Assembly: GCF_000974485.1 (NCBI RefSeq)
Contig: NZ_BBOM01000010.1
Span: forward strand, 372,001 to 436,000
Length of the DNA stretch: 64,000 bases
Reading direction: 5' to 3'
Source: Streptomyces sp. NBRC 109706
GTDB taxonomy: Bacteria > Actinomycetota > Actinomycetes > Streptomycetales > Streptomycetaceae
Numbering within the stretch: the stretch's first letter is position 1; every line of letters begins with the position of its first letter. Both the position numbers and the translations under genes were made by a program. Positions 1 through 7,172 of this stretch are shown here, in pieces. Under the pieces are notes generated by a model, which saw only the letters and a program-made list of their open reading frames with translations, ran no database searches and had not been told where the DNA came from.

Positions 1-68
1 CGCTGTGCTCATGGCGTCATCCTGCCTCGCGCGCCCGTCCGCCGCATCGCCGGCGACGCCGTTCGGGC

Positions 69-593
69 TCAGCCGGCGCCCCGTCCACCGCCGGCAGAAC
101 CGTCGGCGGCGGGTTCGTCCGCGCGCGCGGCCGCCTCGGCGACGCGGTCCCGGAAGGAGCGGCGGGTCAGCGCCTCCTCCAGCTCGGTGAGCAGCCGTGC
201 GAGCGGGACGGAGAGTTCGGTGTCCAGATCGGCGACCGCGGCCTCGGCCAGGGCCCACTCCCGGTCCAGCACGGGGCGCATCGCCTCCGCCTCCTCGGTC
301 AGCCGGACCACCCGCTGCCGCGCGTCCTCGCCCACCGACAGTTCGACCAGGCCCCGCCGGACGAGTTGCGCGACGGTCTGGCTGGCCGCCGAGTGGGTCA
401 CCGAAAGGGCCTCGGCCAGTTCCCTGATGGTGCTGGGCCCCCGGGCGGTCAGGGCCCGGATCACCGGCGTGAACCGGGGCCGGTAGTCGGTCAGCCCCAG
501 GGACGGGTAGACGTCGGCGAGGTCGTTCTCCAGCAGGTCGAGCAGATGGCGCAGCCGGGTGCCGATGCCGGTGAGCGCGGGAGTGGTGGCCAT
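69..593 (-). CDS. MarR-family winged-helix repressor
   Basis: The 174-residue protein has a MarR-type winged helix at about residues 35-100, with a TIRELAEALSVTHSAASQTV recognition region followed by the basic wing, and helical dimerisation segments at both ends. I start at the ATG at 593 (MATTPALTG) because residues encoded further upstream are low-complexity read-through into the divergent gene. It is divergent from a prolyl iminopeptidase gene (start 696), and the 100-bp spacer holds AT-rich direct repeats, so local control of that gene and itself is likely. A possible ATG at position 12 reads off the left edge on the same strand and could be a co-transcribed gene. The family call is firm; the ligand is unknown. 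Confidence 0.88.
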   Translation of the reverse strand: MATTPALTGIGTRLRHLLDLLENDLADVYPSLGLTDYRPRFTPVIRALTARGPSTIRELAEALSVTHSAASQTVAQLVRRGLVELSVGEDARQRVVRLTEEAEAMRPVLDREWALAEAAVADLDTELSVPLARLLTELEEALTRRSFRDRVAEAAARADEPAADGSAGGGRGAG

Positions 594-621
594 GCGCAGA
601 AAGATAACCGAACGCGCCAGG

Positions 622-648
622 TATAACAGCACTGATATAACAGCGCTG
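622..648. promoter_or_regulatory. Direct repeats TATAACAGC, candidate MarR operator
   Basis: TATAACAGC occurs at 622-630 and again at 636-644, a 14-bp period, and the second copy runs into the palindrome CAGCGCTG (641-648). This is the most AT-rich part of the spacer between the divergent MarR and iminopeptidase genes, so it may combine promoter and operator. The operator role is inferred. Confidence 0.4.
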
Positions 649-695
649 CGACAATTCGCTTCGCGACCGTCCCCACCGTCCCCGGGAGGTACCCC

Positions 696-1667
696 ATGTC
701 CGCGCTCCATCCCCCGATCGAGCCCCATGACCACGGCTGGCTGTCGGTCGGCGACGGCCACCGGATGTACTGGGAGGTCTGCGGCAATCCCGAGGGCCGG
801 CCCGTGCTGGTGGTGCACGGCGGCCCCGGCTCGGGGTGCTCACCGGGCAGCCGTCGGTTCTTCGATCCCGGGGCCTATCGGATCATCCTCTTCGACCAGC
901 GCAACAGCGGCCGGTCCACCCCGCACGCCGCCGACCCCGAGGTCGATCTGTCGACCAACACCACCGAGCATCTGCTGGCCGACATGGAGCTGCTGCGGGA
1001 GACGCTGGGCGTCGAACGCTGGCAGCTCTTCGGCGGCTCCTGGGGCTCGGCGCTCGCCCTGCACTACGCCCAGCGCCACCCCGACCGGGTCACCGAGCTG
1101 GTGCTGATGGGCCTGGCCACCGGGCGCCGGGCGGAAACCGACCTGCTCACCCGGGGTCTTGGCGCCTACTTCCCGGACGCCTGGCGCGCCTTCCGGGAGG
1201 CCGTTCCCGCCGCTGAGCGGGACGGCGATCTGGCCGCCGCCTACGACCGGCTGCTCCACGATCCCGACCCGGCGGTACGGGCCAGGGCGGCGCGCGACTG
1301 GTGCGACTGGGAGGAGGCGATCGACATCAGCGGCCCGGGGTCCCCCTCCCGTTACGACGACGCGGACTTCCGGCTGGCGTTCGCCCGGATCGTCACCCAC
1401 TACTGGAGCCGGGGCTCCTGGCTGCCCGAGGGCGAGGTGCTGCGCCGGGCCCCCGAGCTGGCCGGCATCCCCGGCGTGGTGGTGCAGGGCGTCCTGGACC
1501 CGGGCAACCTGCTGGGCACGCCCTGGGAGCTGGCGCACCGCTGGGGCTCCGACTGCCGGCTGGTGGTGGTGGGCGCGGCCGGGCACAGCACCGCCGACAC
1601 GGGGATGGCCGAGGCGCTGGTCGCCGCGACCGACCGTTTCGCGTCCCGTGGGTCGGGGACGCGATAG
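696..1667 (+). CDS. pip: Prolyl iminopeptidase-like alpha/beta hydrolase
   Basis: A 323-residue alpha/beta hydrolase of the proline iminopeptidase (S33) type, expected to release N-terminal proline from peptides in the cytoplasm. Visible are the oxyanion HGGPGSG motif near residue 43, the FDQRNSGRS segment typical of this family, the nucleophile elbow GGSWGS near residue 112, and a late His in GHST. Length matches the family. GGGAGG lies six bases before the ATG. No signal peptide is present. Divergent transcription from a MarR gene suggests induction by a small molecule. A general ester or amide hydrolase role is possible, since substrate cannot be read from sequence. Confidence 0.85.
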   Translation: MSALHPPIEPHDHGWLSVGDGHRMYWEVCGNPEGRPVLVVHGGPGSGCSPGSRRFFDPGAYRIILFDQRNSGRSTPHAADPEVDLSTNTTEHLLADMELLRETLGVERWQLFGGSWGSALALHYAQRHPDRVTELVLMGLATGRRAETDLLTRGLGAYFPDAWRAFREAVPAAERDGDLAAAYDRLLHDPDPAVRARAARDWCDWEEAIDISGPGSPSRYDDADFRLAFARIVTHYWSRGSWLPEGEVLRRAPELAGIPGVVVQGVLDPGNLLGTPWELAHRWGSDCRLVVVGAAGHSTADTGMAEALVAATDRFASRGSGTR

Positions 1668-1776
1668 CGTTTGAAGAGGCGCGCAGCCGGGGCCAGTTGA
1701 CGAGCCGCCGGCCGGCGTGACCTCGGTTGACGGACTGACGACACATGTCGTTACGACACAAGAGGAGAACGCCGCG

Positions 1777-2739
1777 ATGGTGTTCAAGCGGTTGCTCGGC
1801 AAGCTGGGCGTGGGTGGCCCCTCCGTGGACACGGTGCTGCACCGGGAGCTGGTGCTCCCCGGCGACACCCTCTCGGGTGACGTGCTGGTACGCGGCGGCA
1901 CGATGGACGTGGAGATCACCGAGCTGACGCTGGATCTGGTCGCCCGGGTGGAGTCGGAGGCCGGGGAGGAGGAGCGGGAGGGCAACGTCAGGTTCCACCG
2001 GGTGGTGGTGGGCGGCGGCTTCCGGCTGGCCGAGGCGGAGGAGCTGTCCATCCCGTTCTCCTTCCCGGTGCCCTGGGAGACGCCGATCACCGAGGTCTTC
2101 GGGCAGCCGTTGGGCTTCCCGTTGGGCGTGCGCACCGAGCTGGCGGTGGCCGGCGCGGTGGACCAGGGCGATCTGGACCGGCTGCTGATCCGTCCGCTGC
2201 CCGCGCAGGAGGCGGTGTTGGACGCCTTCGGCCAGTTGGGCTTCGGGTTCCGCTCGTCCGATCTGGAGCTGGGCCATATCCGGGACAGCGGGCAGACGCT
2301 GCCGTTCTACCAGGAGATCGAGCTGACGCCGGGGCCGAACCACGCGCACGCCATGAGCGAGGTCGAGGTGAGCTTCCTGGCCAACCCGACCGGCCTGACC
2401 GTGGTGCTGGAGGCGGATCGGCGCGGCGGGCTGTTCGGGGGCGGCGGCGACGCGGTGAACCGCTTCTCGGTCGCCCATCAGGACGTGGGCCAGGTCGACT
2501 TCACCGCGCTGGTCGACTCCTGGCTGGGGCAGCTGACGGCGGGGGGCCACGGCGGCTTCGGGCACGGCCAGCACGGCTACCACGGCCATCACGGTGAGGA
2601 GCACGAGGGCCACGGCGGAGGCGGCGGCCTGGGCATCGGCGGCGTGGTGGCCGGGGTGGCCGCCGGCGTGGTGGGCGGCTTTGTCGCCGCCGAGATCATC
2701 GACGAGATCGGCGACGCCTTCGAGGGCGACGACGACTGA
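1777..2739 (+). CDS. Spo0M-family arrestin-like protein
   Basis: A 320-residue Spo0M (SpoOM) family protein. The N-terminal 240 residues form the two-layer beta arrestin-like fold of the family, starting MVFKRLLGKLGVGGPSVDTVL and containing GDTLSGDVLVRGG. The family was named from Bacillus sporulation control and is widespread in streptomycetes, but its biochemical role is unclear. The ATG at 1777 is preceded by AGGAGA at 1763. The C-terminal about 75 residues differ from a minimal Spo0M: a His/Gly-rich stretch (HGQHGYHGHHGEEHEGHGG), a glycine/alanine/valine-rich hydrophobic segment, then an acidic tail (EGDDD). That tail could bind metal or membrane; this is inference. Confidence 0.85.
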   Translation: MVFKRLLGKLGVGGPSVDTVLHRELVLPGDTLSGDVLVRGGTMDVEITELTLDLVARVESEAGEEEREGNVRFHRVVVGGGFRLAEAEELSIPFSFPVPWETPITEVFGQPLGFPLGVRTELAVAGAVDQGDLDRLLIRPLPAQEAVLDAFGQLGFGFRSSDLELGHIRDSGQTLPFYQEIELTPGPNHAHAMSEVEVSFLANPTGLTVVLEADRRGGLFGGGGDAVNRFSVAHQDVGQVDFTALVDSWLGQLTAGGHGGFGHGQHGYHGHHGEEHEGHGGGGGLGIGGVVAGVAAGVVGGFVAAEIIDEIGDAFEGDDD

Positions 2740-2821
2740 CCCGTCGGCGTACGCGCCCGGCGCGCGCCGTTGACGTTCGAGACGCGATCAATGCGCTCCG
2801 GGGAACGGTGTCCGTGCCACG

Positions 2822-3514
2822 GTGGCATCCGTGTTCAGTTTCTTTGCCACCGTGGTGGGGCTCGCCCTCGCCGGGCTCGACCCGATCGGCGCGCTGATCG
2901 CCGTGGGCGGGCTGGCGGCCGGGGCGACCCGGCGGGCGATCCTGGTCTTCACCGCGCTCTCGCTGCTGATCCCGCCGGCGCTCGGCGTTCCGCTGTCGCT
3001 CCTCGTCGGGGCGAGCGTGGCCAGGGTCGATCTCTCCGGGGTCGACTGGCACTCCCCGTGGTGGGCGCTGGGCGAGGCGGCCATCGCGCTCGCGCTGCTC
3101 TGGTGGGCGGTCAGACGGCGCCGCCGGCCGCATCCGGGCGTCTCGGCCGGGACGGCGCGCGGCGGCGGAGCCGGCCGACTCGCCCTGCTCGCCGTCCTGT
3201 TGGCGCTGACCATCCTGCTGGACCCGACGTTCCTCGGGCTGGTGGTGCTGGCCGGTCGGGAGCCGGTGTGGGAGCTGGTGGTCGCCCATCTGCTGTGGAG
3301 TCTGGTCAGCCAGGCGCCGCTGGTGCTGGTCGGCGGCGCGGTGGCGGCCGGCCGGCACCGGGCGGCGGTGCGGCTGCTGGAGCGCGCGTCGGCGCGGCTG
3401 GGGCCGGCCGTCCGACACGGCGTCACGCTGCTGCTGGTGCTGGTCGCCCTGGTGCTGCTGGCCGATGTCGCGGTCTATGTGGCCACCGGCGGCGAGGAGT
3501 ACCTGCTGGGCTGA
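2822..3514 (+). CDS. Multi-pass membrane protein, GAP/Sap-like
   Basis: A 230-residue hydrophobic protein with about six predicted membrane segments: one at the N-terminus (FFATVVGLALAGLDPIGALIAVGGLA) and pairs near residues 35-60, 75-98, 115-140, 155-180 and 200-222. A basic cytoplasmic loop (RRRRRPH) sits after the third. The overall pattern resembles the GAP/Sap superfamily of small-molecule exporters (the sulfolipid-addressing type), but I see no decisive motif. Translation probably begins at a GTG at 2822 or 2831; neither has a strong ribosome binding site. It ends 17 bp from the stop of a convergent gene. Confidence 0.6.
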   Translation: MASVFSFFATVVGLALAGLDPIGALIAVGGLAAGATRRAILVFTALSLLIPPALGVPLSLLVGASVARVDLSGVDWHSPWWALGEAAIALALLWWAVRRRRRPHPGVSAGTARGGGAGRLALLAVLLALTILLDPTFLGLVVLAGREPVWELVVAHLLWSLVSQAPLVLVGGAVAAGRHRAAVRLLERASARLGPAVRHGVTLLLVLVALVLLADVAVYVATGGEEYLLG

Positions 3515-3530
3515 GCGGGCCGGGCGCCCG

Positions 3531-4253
3531 TCAGTCCTTGCCGTCGTCCCAGTTGGAGCCGATCCACCCCTCGTGGGTGTGGAGCAGCGCGAGCAGCGCC
3601 ATCGTCACCCGGGGGTCCCAGCGGTTGTCGACCTCGGTCAGTCGGAACTGGGTGGATCCGTTGGCGAAGTCGAGCGTCACCGCGCCGCCGATCCGCCAGC
3701 GGGTGCGGCGTGGCGGACGGGCCACGTCGCCGCCGAGGAGGGCGAGCACCAGCATCACCGCCTGGATCGGGGAGAGCAGCCACCAGACCCACCACCAGAA
3801 GAGGTTGCCCTTCTTCCCGACGGCCACGGTGCCGTCCACCTGACGCACCGTCCAGCGGGTGCGGCGCGGGGTGGTGAAGGACGCCGGATCGCGGACGACG
3901 AGGGCCAGCGGCTCGCCGGCCGCGCCCAGCACCTCGTACTCGGCGGGGCCGCGTCGGCTCGCCGACCGGGTCACCACCTCCGCCAGGCGTTCCCGGCGAT
4001 CGGGGTCGCGCCACAGTGTGAAGGCGCGTACCCCGCCGCGACGTTCGGCGAGATAGCGCTCGACGGTGCCTCCCGGGGGCAGTCGGCGCTCCGCGTAGGC
4101 GCTCGCCTCGACGGCGGACGCATGGCGCGAATCATCCGCCGCGGCCCTCCGTATCTCGACCGGCACCTGCCCGTCGGACGGGTGCGGTCCCTTCGCCTTG
4201 AGTCGGGCTTTGCGATTCGGCCCATGGTCCTGGAGCCATAGATTGTTTCCCAC
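3531..4253 (-). CDS. Hypothetical protein with one membrane segment
   Basis: A 240-residue protein of unknown function. The N-terminal 140 residues are charged and soluble-looking. A very tryptophan-rich membrane segment follows (LFWWWVWWLLSPIQAVMLVLALLGG, about residues 150-175; it is the most distinctive feature), and a C-terminal beta-rich part of about 60 residues repeats the TRWTVRQ/TRWRIGG pattern seen earlier, as if two similar beta modules flank the membrane stretch. Codon usage is typical for the window, so I take it as a genuine gene. No function is proposed. Confidence 0.6.
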   Translation of the reverse strand: MGNNLWLQDHGPNRKARLKAKGPHPSDGQVPVEIRRAAADDSRHASAVEASAYAERRLPPGGTVERYLAERRGGVRAFTLWRDPDRRERLAEVVTRSASRRGPAEYEVLGAAGEPLALVVRDPASFTTPRRTRWTVRQVDGTVAVGKKGNLFWWWVWWLLSPIQAVMLVLALLGGDVARPPRRTRWRIGGAVTLDFANGSTQFRLTEVDNRWDPRVTMALLALLHTHEGWIGSNWDDGKD

Positions 4254-4426
4254 GTCGGGACCCTAGCGGGCGCCCGTGGGAGCCCGATCACGGGGCCGGC
4301 CCCCACCGGGATCGGCGCCACCCCGGCCGGGGCGGGACGGGGCGAGGGGGACGCCGACGGGGGAGCTTTTTTCGGCCAGCCGTCCGGAGGCCCCGCGCCC
4401 GCCCTCCGCTCCTCGTATACGAAGCC

Positions 4427-4548
4427 TGACGTGCGCTTTGACCGACAGCACGTCAACTCGTGGGCCGCTACGCGGAGATGTCGTTCTTGTGAAGCATCGC
4501 TCCGCCCTCTTGCGAATCTGCACGCGTAGATCAACAGTTGTGACGTGC
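4427..4548. promoter_or_regulatory. Triple octamer TGACGTGC upstream of protease gene
   Basis: TGACGTGC at 4427-4434 faces its exact reverse complement GCACGTCA at 4448-4455, with 13 bp between them. A third copy, TGACGTGC, lies at 4541-4548, 72 bp before the protease ATG. Three exact octamers in 122 bp form a credible regulator-binding array. A TTGACA at 4565-4570 could be a -35 element, but no good -10 follows. Confidence 0.5.
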
Positions 4549-4571
4549 TCATGGAAAGTCTGACTTGACAT

Positions 4572-4598
4572 GGGCACATAAGGTCCTTCGATGTGCCC
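4572..4598 (+). promoter_or_regulatory. Perfect 8-bp inverted repeat before protease RBS
   Basis: GGGCACAT (4572-4579) and ATGTGCCC (4591-4598) are exact reverse complements, and the 11-nt loop holds a smaller AAGG/CCTT pair. The structure ends four bases before the AAGGAG ribosome binding site (4603-4608). It may be an operator or an mRNA 5' hairpin that stabilises or gates translation of the secreted protease. Confidence 0.5.
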
Positions 4599-4619
4599 TC
4601 ACAAGGAGCAAACCTCTTC

Positions 4620-6200
4620 ATGGACAAGACGCGTAAGCCGACGCGACTCCTCCTGGGATCCGGTGTGGCCACCGCCGCCGTGCTGGCCCTCACCGGTGCG
4701 GTCCTGCCAGCCGCCGCCCACGCCAGCGAGACCCCCACCGGGGTGATCGCCAACGCGGGTGCCGAGAACCTCATCCCCGGCAGCTACCTCGTCACGCTGA
4801 ACAGTGCGGAGATTTCGACCAGTGTCGAGCGGACGGCCGACTCCCTGGCCGACGCCCACGGGGTCGAGGTGACCGACGTCTACCAGCACGCGCTGGAAGG
4901 CTTCGCCTTCGAGGCCACCGAGGCCGAGGCCCTGGAACTGGCCGCTGACCCGGCGGTCGCCGAGGTCACGCAGAACCAGCGGGTGTACGCCAGCGGGACC
5001 CAGACCAACCCGCCGTCCTGGGGCCTTGACCGGATCGACCAGGCTTCGCTGCCGCTGGACAACTCCTACACCTACCCGGACCACGCGGGTGAGGGCGTCA
5101 CCATCTACGTCATCGACACCGGCGTCCGCTACAGCCACGCGGACTTCGGCGGTCGCGCCAGCTTCGGCTTCGACGCCTACGGCGGCGACGGCAGCGACGG
5201 CCAGGGCCACGGCACCCATGTCGCGGGCACCGCGGCCGGCACCGCCTACGGTGTCGCCAAGGAGGCCGACATCGTCTCGGTCCGGGTGCTCGACAACAAC
5301 GGCTCCGGGACCATCGCCGCCGTGGTCGGCGGCGTGGACTGGGTGACCGGCAACGCCGACGGTCCGTCCGTGGCCAACATGAGCCTGGGCGGCGCCGCCA
5401 ACTCGACGCTGGACACGGCGGTCGCGAACTCCGTCGCCTCCGGCGTCACCTACGCCGTCGCCGCGGGCAACGAGTACGGCACCGACGCCTCCACCCGTTC
5501 CCCCGCCCGCGTCGCCAGCGCGATCACCGTCGGTTCGACGACCAACACCGACGCCATCTCGCCGTTCTCCAACGTCGGTTCGGTGGTGGACCTGTTCGCC
5601 CCGGGCAGCAACATCACCTCGGCGTGGAACACCGGTGACAGCGCGGAGAACACCATCTCCGGCACCTCGATGGCCGCCCCGCACGTCGCCGGCGGCGCCG
5701 CGCTGTACCTGGCCGAGAACCCGGACGCCACCCCGGCCGAGGTCGAGGCGGCGCTGACCGGCTCCGCCGTCGCCGACGCCATCACCGGCATCCCCGGCGG
5801 CACCGCCAACCTGCTGCTCAACGTCAGCGGCGACGGCAGCGGCCCGGGCAACCCCCCGTCCGGTGAGCGCTTCGAGAGCACCAGCCCGGTCGCCATCGTC
5901 GACAACTCCACGATCTCCTCGGAGATCGAGGTCAGCGGCGTGGGCGCGTTGGAGGGCGCGTTCGAGGTCGAGGTCGACATCACCCACACCTGGGTCGGCG
6001 ACCTGACCGTGAGCCTGGTCAGCCCCGAGGGCACCTCCTACGTCCTGCGGGAGCGCAGCGGCGGCAGCGCGGACGACATCCAGGCCACCTACCGGGTCGC
6101 CGGTAGCGGTGTGGACGCCGACGGCACCTGGACCCTTCAGGTGACGGACAGCGCCACCCTGGACCAGGGCACCCTCAACAGCTGGGCCCTGCAGTTCTGA
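4620..6200 (+). CDS. Secreted subtilisin-like protease with P-domain
   Basis: A 526-residue S8 serine protease made as a pre-pro-enzyme. In order: a signal peptide (basic start, hydrophobic core, cut near AAAHASE about residue 35), an inhibitor-I9 type propeptide to about residue 125, a proteinase K-like catalytic domain with Asp166 (VIDTGV), His197 (GHGTHVAG) and Ser350 (GTSMAAPHVAG), and a C-terminal P/proprotein-convertase beta domain from about residue 415 ending WALQF. All catalytic residues are intact. The ATG at 4620 follows AAGGAG at 4603. It is likely an extracellular nutrient-scavenging or developmental protease. It is monocistronic, followed by a strong hairpin. Confidence 0.93.
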   Translation: MDKTRKPTRLLLGSGVATAAVLALTGAVLPAAAHASETPTGVIANAGAENLIPGSYLVTLNSAEISTSVERTADSLADAHGVEVTDVYQHALEGFAFEATEAEALELAADPAVAEVTQNQRVYASGTQTNPPSWGLDRIDQASLPLDNSYTYPDHAGEGVTIYVIDTGVRYSHADFGGRASFGFDAYGGDGSDGQGHGTHVAGTAAGTAYGVAKEADIVSVRVLDNNGSGTIAAVVGGVDWVTGNADGPSVANMSLGGAANSTLDTAVANSVASGVTYAVAAGNEYGTDASTRSPARVASAITVGSTTNTDAISPFSNVGSVVDLFAPGSNITSAWNTGDSAENTISGTSMAAPHVAGGAALYLAENPDATPAEVEAALTGSAVADAITGIPGGTANLLLNVSGDGSGPGNPPSGERFESTSPVAIVDNSTISSEIEVSGVGALEGAFEVEVDITHTWVGDLTVSLVSPEGTSYVLRERSGGSADDIQATYRVAGSGVDADGTWTLQVTDSATLDQGTLNSWALQF

Positions 6201-6242
6201 TCGGGTCTGATCCAGTCCTGATCTGAACGGAACACCAACGAT

Positions 6243-6270
6243 GGCCCTCCCCTCCTCCGAGGGGAGGGCC
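6243..6270 (+). terminator. Hairpin terminator, 12-bp stem
   Basis: Arms 6243-6254 and 6259-6270 pair perfectly around CTCC. It lies between the stops of the convergent protease and ABC permease genes and can serve both. Confidence 0.75.
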
Positions 6271-6294
6271 GTCGCGTTCCCCGACCCGATGCGC

Positions 6295-7170
6295 TCAGGA
6301 GACGATGTCCTTGCGCGCGAAGTGCCGGTAGGCCAGGGCCACCAGGATCACCGCATAGGAGAAGGAGATGGCCGTTCCGCGCGCCATGCCGTTCCACTCC
6401 ACCCCCTGCTGCAGGGCGTCCAACCAGGCGAACTGCCAGTGCGCCGGGATGAGTTCGCGCCAGTCGCCGAGCGCGGTGACGGCGTCCAGGATGGAGCCGA
6501 CCACGGTCAGCGCGATGGCGCCGCCCACCGCGCCCAGCGGGGCGTCGGTCACCGTCGAGAGATAGAACGCCAGGGCGGCCGTGACCAGTTGGCTCGCGAA
6601 GACAAAGGCGATGGCGAGGCCGATCCTGGCCACCGCCTCGGAGCCCGGCAACGAGCCCCCGGTGGGCAGCTCCAACGGGCCCCAGCCGTAGGCGGCGGTG
6701 CCCACGCCCAGCGCGACCAGGGGCAGCGACAGCATCGCCACGGCCGAGAACGCCAACGCCACCAGCAGTTTGGCGGTCAGCAGCCGCGCGCGCGGCACCG
6801 GGGCGGCCAGCAGATAGCGCAGCGACGACCAGCCGGCCTCGGCGGCGACCGTGTCGCCGCAGAACAGCGCGACGGGCACCACCAGCAGAAAGCCGGCCGA
6901 GAGATAGAGGCAGACGGCGGCGAAGTTGGGCCCGGAGGCCGTCGCCGTGTCCAACAGCGTGTCGACGTTCGAGTCGGGGGTGCCGCCCACCGCGAAGGCG
7001 ACCGCCACCAGCGGTGGCAGGGCGACCAGCAGCAGGCCCACGACCAGGGTGCGGCGCCGGCGCAGCTGCCGGATCGCCTCCACCCGCAACGGCAGGGTCC
7101 GGCGCGGGACATAGCCCGGGGCGGCGGAGGCGGGGCTTTCGCGGAAGCGCTCGCGGACGGGGGTTGGCAT
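6295..7170 (-). CDS. ABC-2 type transporter permease
   Basis: A 291-residue permease with a cytoplasmic N-terminus and about six membrane segments, the first after the basic RQLRRRRTL stretch. A large first extracellular loop (GTPDSNVDTLLDTATASG) and the pattern of a segment pair near residues 90-150 fit the ABC-2 (CcmB/NatB-like) class. It starts two bases after the stop of the upstream ATPase fusion gene, so the two are co-translated and surely form one transporter. The substrate is unknown; the extracellular peptidase domain fused to the partner suggests peptides or a peptide antibiotic. Confidence 0.85.
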   Translation of the reverse strand: MPTPVRERFRESPASAAPGYVPRRTLPLRVEAIRQLRRRRTLVVGLLLVALPPLVAVAFAVGGTPDSNVDTLLDTATASGPNFAAVCLYLSAGFLLVVPVALFCGDTVAAEAGWSSLRYLLAAPVPRARLLTAKLLVALAFSAVAMLSLPLVALGVGTAAYGWGPLELPTGGSLPGSEAVARIGLAIAFVFASQLVTAALAFYLSTVTDAPLGAVGGAIALTVVGSILDAVTALGDWRELIPAHWQFAWLDALQQGVEWNGMARGTAISFSYAVILVALAYRHFARKDIVS

Positions 7171-7172
7171 CG

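Larger units (their letters stand above)
4254..4619. other. Intergenic region upstream of subtilase, repeat-rich
   Basis: About 366 bp without a gene between the divergent hypothetical gene and the secreted protease. The left half is plain G+C-rich sequence. The right half, from 4427, is less G+C rich and holds three copies of an octamer plus a perfect hairpin, annotated separately. Confidence 0.6.

Noticed and set aside
696..2135. Minus-strand open frame across the iminopeptidase and Spo0M genes
   Set aside because: It is antisense to two well-supported genes and has no recognisable domain.
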